Assembly (NCBI GenBank): GCA_021163945.1
Contig: JAGGTC010000214.1
Location: 1-10,813 of the forward strand
DNA length: 10,813 nucleotides
Direction: 5' to 3'
From: Deltaproteobacteria bacterium
GTDB lineage: Bacteria > Desulfobacterota > Desulfofervidia > Desulfofervidales > DG-60
In this document: piece after piece, positions 6,690 to 10,813 of the stretch
Position numbering within the stretch: the stretch's first letter is position 1
How the letters are laid out: every line of letters starts with the position of its first letter
Position numbers and translations under genes: made by a program
The notes under the pieces: generated by a model
The model's database searches: none
Told to the model about the DNA's origin: nothing
What the model saw: only the letters and a program-made list of their open reading frames with translations

Positions 6690-7279
6690 GGCAAAAACAA
6701 TTCACCTACCTTAACATAAAAACCTTGAAGGAGCTTTGAGGTAGCTGTTTGAGAAGGGTCATATTTACCAAGTAGGGTATATCTATCTTCCCTTAAGCTA
6801 TAGACCTCAACATTCCTTTCCTCAGGATCTACTAGCCAATACTCCCTTACCCCTGCCCTTGCATACTCTGAGAATTTCTCAATCCTATCAGTCCTTTGTG
6901 TACTAGAAGAAAGCACCTCTACCACAAGGTCTGGAACCCCACAGACCCTTTCACCAATCCGGTCACTATGCTCCTTTCCTATGAAAAAAATATCAGGCTC
7001 TCTGATTTTACCTGGCCAAAGCCTTACTGGCAAAGGGGCTATGCGGACTGTCCCCAGCTTATGATTTCTTACAAAGTTGTGTAATTGCAAGAAAAAATTT
7101 TGTAGTGCTACTTGGTGGCTATTTGTAGGATGTGGTGGCATGATGAGCCTCCCTTCTGATAGCTCAACATAGCGATTTGTGTCAGGTAGAGAAAAATAGT
7201 CCTCTTCTGACCACTCCCCTTGAGGGGGATATAGGTTGGCCACCTCTATTGCCAAGTCCTTCTTTGGCTCTATCTGCAT
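6686..7279 (-). CDS. Uma2 family protein (DUF820), putative PD-(D/E)XK-fold nuclease
   Basis: This 197-residue protein has the marks of the Uma2 family, whose fold belongs to the PD-(D/E)XK nuclease group; the biological role of the family is poorly known. Counted from the ATG at 7279, the signatures are RYVELSEGRLIMPP (36-49), REPDIFFIG (93-101, acidic D96), VPDLVVEVLSSST (115-127, acidic E121), KFSEYARAGVREYWLVDP (135-152) and a beta-rich C-terminus. These match the usual core of the family, and the length is normal. A TTG at 7315 would add 12 residues and overlap the peptidase gene by 31 bases; I prefer the ATG, five bases after that gene's stop. Neither start has a strong Shine-Dalgarno sequence, which suggests translational coupling. 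It is the last gene of the leftward hsdR cluster. A link to restriction is inferred from position only. Confidence 0.85.
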   Translation of the reverse strand: MQIEPKKDLAIEVANLYPPQGEWSEEDYFSLPDTNRYVELSEGRLIMPPHPTNSHQVALQNFFLQLHNFVRNHKLGTVRIAPLPVRLWPGKIREPDIFFIGKEHSDRIGERVCGVPDLVVEVLSSSTQRTDRIEKFSEYARAGVREYWLVDPEERNVEVYSLREDRYTLLGKYDPSQTATSKLLQGFYVKVGELFLP

Positions 7280-7284
7280 AGTTT

Positions 7285-7848
7285 TTACTTTATCCCAAAA
7301 GGTATAGGCCTGCAAGCACTCAGTTGAATCAAAAACCAGTATCTAAATAAATCTTGCTCAAGTTCTCTATAATTATTAAACCTCTTTGCAACTATGCCCC
7401 AAAATCTTTTATTGTGTCTTCTCTCTATTATATGGGTAATTTCGTGAAAGACTATATATTCTATCAAGTACTCGGGCAAATACCTCATCAATTTATTGAT
7501 AGTTAGGTTCCTTTTTTTGCTACAACTTGCCCATTTTGTCCTCATCTGCCTAAAATAGACCTTGTTTATCCTCAAATCTAGTTCTTTACAAATCTTTTCA
7601 ACAAGAGACAAAATAAGCCCCTTAAATTCTTCATCTGTCCTTTTAACTACCTCCTTATCTGAAGAAAGATTTAGACACTCCCTTATAAACTTGTTTTTCT
7701 TAACTATCCAATGCCTGTGTTTTTCCAAGAAGACCTTTGGGTCTTGCCCGTAAGGCAAGACAAGCAAAAGCTCCCCTGTCTTAAATTCTAACCTTGGATA
7801 TTTTACATTCCTATATGAAACCTTATATTTAATCAAATCAGGCCCCAT
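7285..7848 (-). CDS. YgjP-like (DUF45/M48-type) zinc metallopeptidase
   Basis: A 187-residue YgjP-like metallopeptidase of the SprT/WLM-related group. The zinc site is HEITH (135-139), with H145 five residues later as a likely third ligand, followed by NKRFW (146-150). The family signature MRTKWASCSKKRNLTINKL (102-120) precedes it, then LPEYLIEYIVFHE (124-136). The N-terminal part, about residues 8-48, matches the strand-rich start of YgjP proteins. There is no signal peptide, so it should act in the cytoplasm. Its ATG overlaps the end of hsdR by 11 bases and lacks a Shine-Dalgarno sequence, so it is probably translated by reinitiation after HsdR. YgjP-type genes often sit beside type I restriction genes; their substrate is unknown to me. 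A plausible but untested role is turnover or processing of the restriction complex. The ORF is intact. Confidence 0.88.
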   Translation of the reverse strand: MGPDLIKYKVSYRNVKYPRLEFKTGELLLVLPYGQDPKVFLEKHRHWIVKKNKFIRECLNLSSDKEVVKRTDEEFKGLILSLVEKICKELDLRINKVYFRQMRTKWASCSKKRNLTINKLMRYLPEYLIEYIVFHEITHIIERRHNKRFWGIVAKRFNNYRELEQDLFRYWFLIQLSACRPIPFGIK

Positions 7849-10813
7849 AGTTTTTTACACTATCAATAAGCCTCTTATATAAGACATCCATTTCTTCAAA
7901 GGAGAGATTGTACCTTGTCTTGATCCTTCTAACAAACCTCCTTACCTCCCTCTCTACCCCCTTTCTTGTAGTAAATTGACCAATCCACCCTGGGAACATA
8001 TACTTTTTAAGCATTTTGGAGAGTCTTCTTATCTCATTTACTAAAACATCTCCATTTTTTAGTCTCATTTCAAGGGCAAGGAGCATTGAGTACTCAAGGT
8101 CTGTAAAATTAAGCAACTTTTGCCTCTTTGAGAGGTTATCTATCTCTTTTATTATCTTTGCCCCTTCCGTGTATATCCTCTCATAGTCCTTTGTCTTTTC
8201 CCTCCATAGTTTTACCAATCTTTCAACCTTATCTACTAGCGACTCATAGATAGGGCTTCTATGCCTCTCAACAAGGACAAGTCTGTTTAGGGTAAAAAGG
8301 ATATTTGCGGCCCTCTCTTTTTTGCTTTTAACCTTTTCCTCAATCTTTCTTAGATAATCCTCATCAAAGGCAATCTCTGGGAGCCCTCTTTCAATCCTTT
8401 CTATCTCTGTTGCCCTGTGTACAAACCTTATTGTTTTTTCATAGTATTTTTTTATATATCCCTCATAACTTGGCCTTTGTACCACCACCTTCATATAATA
8501 GGTATAAATAGCAGAAATCCATTTGTAGACCTCAAAATACTCAAGCTTTATTTCATCTGGGCCAAGGAGCTCAAAGAGCTTTCTCAGACCTTTATACCTT
8601 TCAACAAATTCCCTCTCCCTTTCCCCATCTAAGGTCAATACCTCTACTGCCTTTAGCAGTGTTTCCCTTTTATAATCCCTTGGAATTTCTTTAAGTATCT
8701 CAATGGTCTCATTAATTAATAAAACAAACTCCTCCCTTAGGCTGCTATAGTCAGACAGTGCCCCCTTGATATCCTCTGTACTATACATCTCAAGGGCCTT
8801 TTTAAACTCCTTTAAAATGCCAACATAATCAATGATAACGCCTGCCTCCTTTAGACCATTAAATGGCCTGTTTGTCCTTGCAACTGCCTGCAAAAGCCTA
8901 TGCTCTTTAAGGGGCTTATCCAGGTACATGGTTTGAAGGATAGGGGCATCAAAGCCTGTAAGGAGCATATCTGTGACAATAAGGATTTTTGGGAATTCCT
9001 CATCCTTAAATTTATCAGTTATGTCCCTTCTTAAATCACCTATCTCTCTGCCCCCATATCTTGGCAATGCTTCATCAATATATTGCCTGATTATTCCCCC
9101 ATTACTCCTTCCATATGTCATTACTATTTCAGAATATTCCTCAGGTAAGTGTTTGTCTAACTCCCTTTTATAGAGGACACATGCCCTCCTGCTTGCTGCT
9201 ACAATCATGGCCTTAAACCTTCCATCAACACTCTCTTTAAAGTGTTGGGCAATATCCCTTGCAATGGTCTTTATCCTGTTTTTGTTTTCAAGAAAAAGTT
9301 TTATAGCATTAAGCCTTTTCTTTACCCCCTCTTCTACCTCATCCCTTATCTCCTCAGGTAGTTCCTCAAGACCAACCTCCAAAAATGTCTTAAGCATTTC
9401 CTTTTTGAGATGAACATCCCTTTCAAGCCTTGGCTGATAGACAATCTTTACTGTAAAGCCATCCCTTATTGAGTCTGTTATGAAATATCTATCAAGATAA
9501 AGCTCATCTGGTGGATAGCTAAATTCAAGGTATGTATCCCTCCCCCTCTTTGCGATGGGGGTGCCTGTGAGGGCAAAAAAGAATGCACCCTTGAGGATGT
9601 CCTTCATCTGGGCAGCAAGGAGTCCATACTGTGTCCTGTGCCCTTCATCTATAAAGGCAATGACATTTTCTCTATTCATTATGGTCTCTTTTTCCTTTGA
9701 TATATCTTTAAGACCAAGACTCAATTCCCTAAACTCATCATACCTAAACTTATGAATCAGGGTGATAAATATCCCCCTCTTTCCCCTATAATCATCATGG
9801 CTTAGGACCTTCCTAAGTTCCCTGATAGAACCAATAATCTCAGGCTCTACTATATCCAATGAATAAAACTCCCTATAGAGCTGTTCCTCAAGCTCAATCC
9901 TATCTACGATAAAAAATATAGTGGGATTTTTTAGTTCTTTCATATAGTAAAGCTTATTTGCCGCAAATATCATGGTCAGTGTCTTCCCACTCCCCTGCCA
10001 GTGCCAGATAAGCCCTTTATTCTTCTCTTCCTTACCTTTAAGATTTTTTATCACCCTCTCCACTATCTTATTGGCTGCCCTGTATTGCATATATCTAGTA
10101 ATAACCTTTGTTGCCTCTCCCCTTTCAATCCTATAAAAGAGAAAATTTCTGATTATATCCAGCAATTTATCCCTTCTAAGCATCTCAATAGTAGCATCTA
10201 TAGAGTCCCTTAACTCCTCTCTCCATTCATGTTTCTTTGTATCCTCTTGCCAGGGGACAATGGGGAAGTATCTGGCCTTGCTCTCAGCCGCTACCCCTAT
10301 CTGGACATACTTATAAAGTTCAGGCACTATGCCCTCATAATCCTTTATCTGCTTATATGCCTGATACCAGCTTACTGAGGGATTGGTGGGATTCTTACAC
10401 TCTATATTTACCAGGGGAATGCCATTAACATAGAGCATTATATCGGTTCTTATCCTTTCTCTGCCCTCATAATTTATTTGTCTGCTGATGATAAACTCAT
10501 TATTTTCAATGTCTTCAAAATCAAAGAGGTAAACATATTTTACTACCTTTTCTCTCTCAAACTTTACTGGAACACCTAATTTATAAAAGTTTAAAATCCG
10601 CTTTGCCCCTTCTATCCCTGTACCGGCAAGCTTTAGCTCATTTAAGACCTTATTTATCTCTTCATCACCAATCTCAAGCCCTTTATTTATCCTCCTGATA
10701 GCCCTTATAAGATTTGGGATCAGAAGTGGCTCTTGATAGCCCTCCCTCTCAAGTTCAATGGCAGGGACAAACTGCCAGCCCCTTTCCTGAGGCCTCTGAA
10801 CTTTATATTTTTC
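7838..10813 (-). CDS. hsdR: Type I restriction enzyme, R subunit (5' end beyond window)
   Basis: HsdR is the motor and nuclease of a type I restriction complex (R2M2S): it translocates DNA using ATP and cuts unmodified DNA. The frame stays open to the right edge, giving 991 visible residues; the ATG at 10438 is internal. Counting from the edge, the PD-(D/E)XK nuclease site is D124 with E138-C-K140 in NIECKNP. Superfamily 2 helicase motifs follow: Walker A QGSGKT (273-278), DEGHRTQYG (389-397), TGTPIAKRGRD (416-426), TDMLLTGFDAPILQTMYLDK (614-633) and motif VI QAVARTNRPF (642-651). The helical C-terminal third fits the region that docks on the methylase. The first visible residues (VQRPQERGWQFVPAIELERE) resemble the start of HsdR proteins, so little is missing. 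There is no frameshift. HsdM and HsdS are absent here and should lie to the right. Confidence 0.96.
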   Translation of the reverse strand, partial: EKYKVQRPQERGWQFVPAIELEREGYQEPLLIPNLIRAIRRINKGLEIGDEEINKVLNELKLAGTGIEGAKRILNFYKLGVPVKFEREKVVKYVYLFDFEDIENNEFIISRQINYEGRERIRTDIMLYVNGIPLVNIECKNPTNPSVSWYQAYKQIKDYEGIVPELYKYVQIGVAAESKARYFPIVPWQEDTKKHEWREELRDSIDATIEMLRRDKLLDIIRNFLFYRIERGEATKVITRYMQYRAANKIVERVIKNLKGKEEKNKGLIWHWQGSGKTLTMIFAANKLYYMKELKNPTIFFIVDRIELEEQLYREFYSLDIVEPEIIGSIRELRKVLSHDDYRGKRGIFITLIHKFRYDEFRELSLGLKDISKEKETIMNRENVIAFIDEGHRTQYGLLAAQMKDILKGAFFFALTGTPIAKRGRDTYLEFSYPPDELYLDRYFITDSIRDGFTVKIVYQPRLERDVHLKKEMLKTFLEVGLEELPEEIRDEVEEGVKKRLNAIKLFLENKNRIKTIARDIAQHFKESVDGRFKAMIVAASRRACVLYKRELDKHLPEEYSEIVMTYGRSNGGIIRQYIDEALPRYGGREIGDLRRDITDKFKDEEFPKILIVTDMLLTGFDAPILQTMYLDKPLKEHRLLQAVARTNRPFNGLKEAGVIIDYVGILKEFKKALEMYSTEDIKGALSDYSSLREEFVLLINETIEILKEIPRDYKRETLLKAVEVLTLDGEREREFVERYKGLRKLFELLGPDEIKLEYFEVYKWISAIYTYYMKVVVQRPSYEGYIKKYYEKTIRFVHRATEIERIERGLPEIAFDEDYLRKIEEKVKSKKERAANILFTLNRLVLVERHRSPIYESLVDKVERLVKLWREKTKDYERIYTEGAKIIKEIDNLSKRQKLLNFTDLEYSMLLALEMRLKNGDVLVNEIRRLSKMLKKYMFPGWIGQFTTRKGVEREVRRFVRRIKTRYNLSFEEMDVLYKRLIDSVKNYGA

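Noticed and set aside
6720..6765. Imperfect inverted repeat near the end of the Uma2 gene as a bidirectional terminator
   Set aside because: The arms have mismatches, no T-run follows, and the region codes for the Uma2 C-terminus.
7280..7315. TTG at 7315 as the Uma2 start
   Set aside because: It would overlap the peptidase gene by 31 bases without a ribosome binding site; the ATG at 7279 gives a normal-length protein and a 5-base gap. It cannot be fully excluded.
7838..10438. hsdR starting at the ATG at 10438
   Set aside because: The frame continues open to the right edge and its upstream part encodes the first catalytic Asp and a typical HsdR N-terminus, so this Met is internal.

Overview
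The window looks like a piece of chromosome from an AT-rich bacterium. Coding strands are purine-rich and favour AGG/AGA for arginine and ATA for isoleucine, a bias often seen in thermophilic or anaerobic lineages. The gene order pgpA-cinA-thpR-recA-alaS and the RecA and AlaS sequences suggest the Desulfobacterota/Thermodesulfobacteria/Nitrospirota part of the tree. This placement is an inference from order and codon style, not a database result.

Layout. (1) A leftward gene at 59-577 encodes a 172-residue protein I do not recognise. (2) A 108-base divergent intergenic region (578-685) holds an inverted repeat, GGTCAAC-N10-GTTGACC, whose two arms read as the -35 boxes of two back-to-back promoters. 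(3) A compact rightward operon covers 686-6689: pgpA (phosphatidylglycerophosphatase), cinA (two-domain nucleotide pyrophosphatase/NMN amidase type), thpR (RNA 2',3'-cyclic phosphodiesterase), recA and alaS. Gaps are 33, -26, 45 and 12 bases, so one transcript probably serves all five. There is no recX between recA and alaS. (4) Convergent to alaS, and overlapping its stop codon by four bases, is a leftward cluster that enters from the right edge: a type I restriction subunit HsdR (7838 to beyond 10813), a YgjP-like zinc metallopeptidase (7285-7848, overlapping hsdR by 11 bases) and a Uma2-family putative nuclease (6686-7279, five bases after the peptidase gene).

The left operon is housekeeping: phospholipid synthesis, nucleotide repair, RNA end chemistry, recombination and tRNA charging. 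The right cluster is a defence module. HsdR keeps its PD-(D/E)XK nuclease residues and all recognisable helicase motifs, with no frameshift. The modification and specificity subunits (HsdM, HsdS) are not in the window and would be expected beyond the right edge. The most interesting feature is the tight coupling of HsdR to a metallopeptidase and a second PD-(D/E)XK-fold protein, which could be an extended type I restriction locus. There are no tRNA or rRNA genes, no CRISPR array, no insertion sequence and no convincing terminator. The end at 1-58 holds no gene that I can support.
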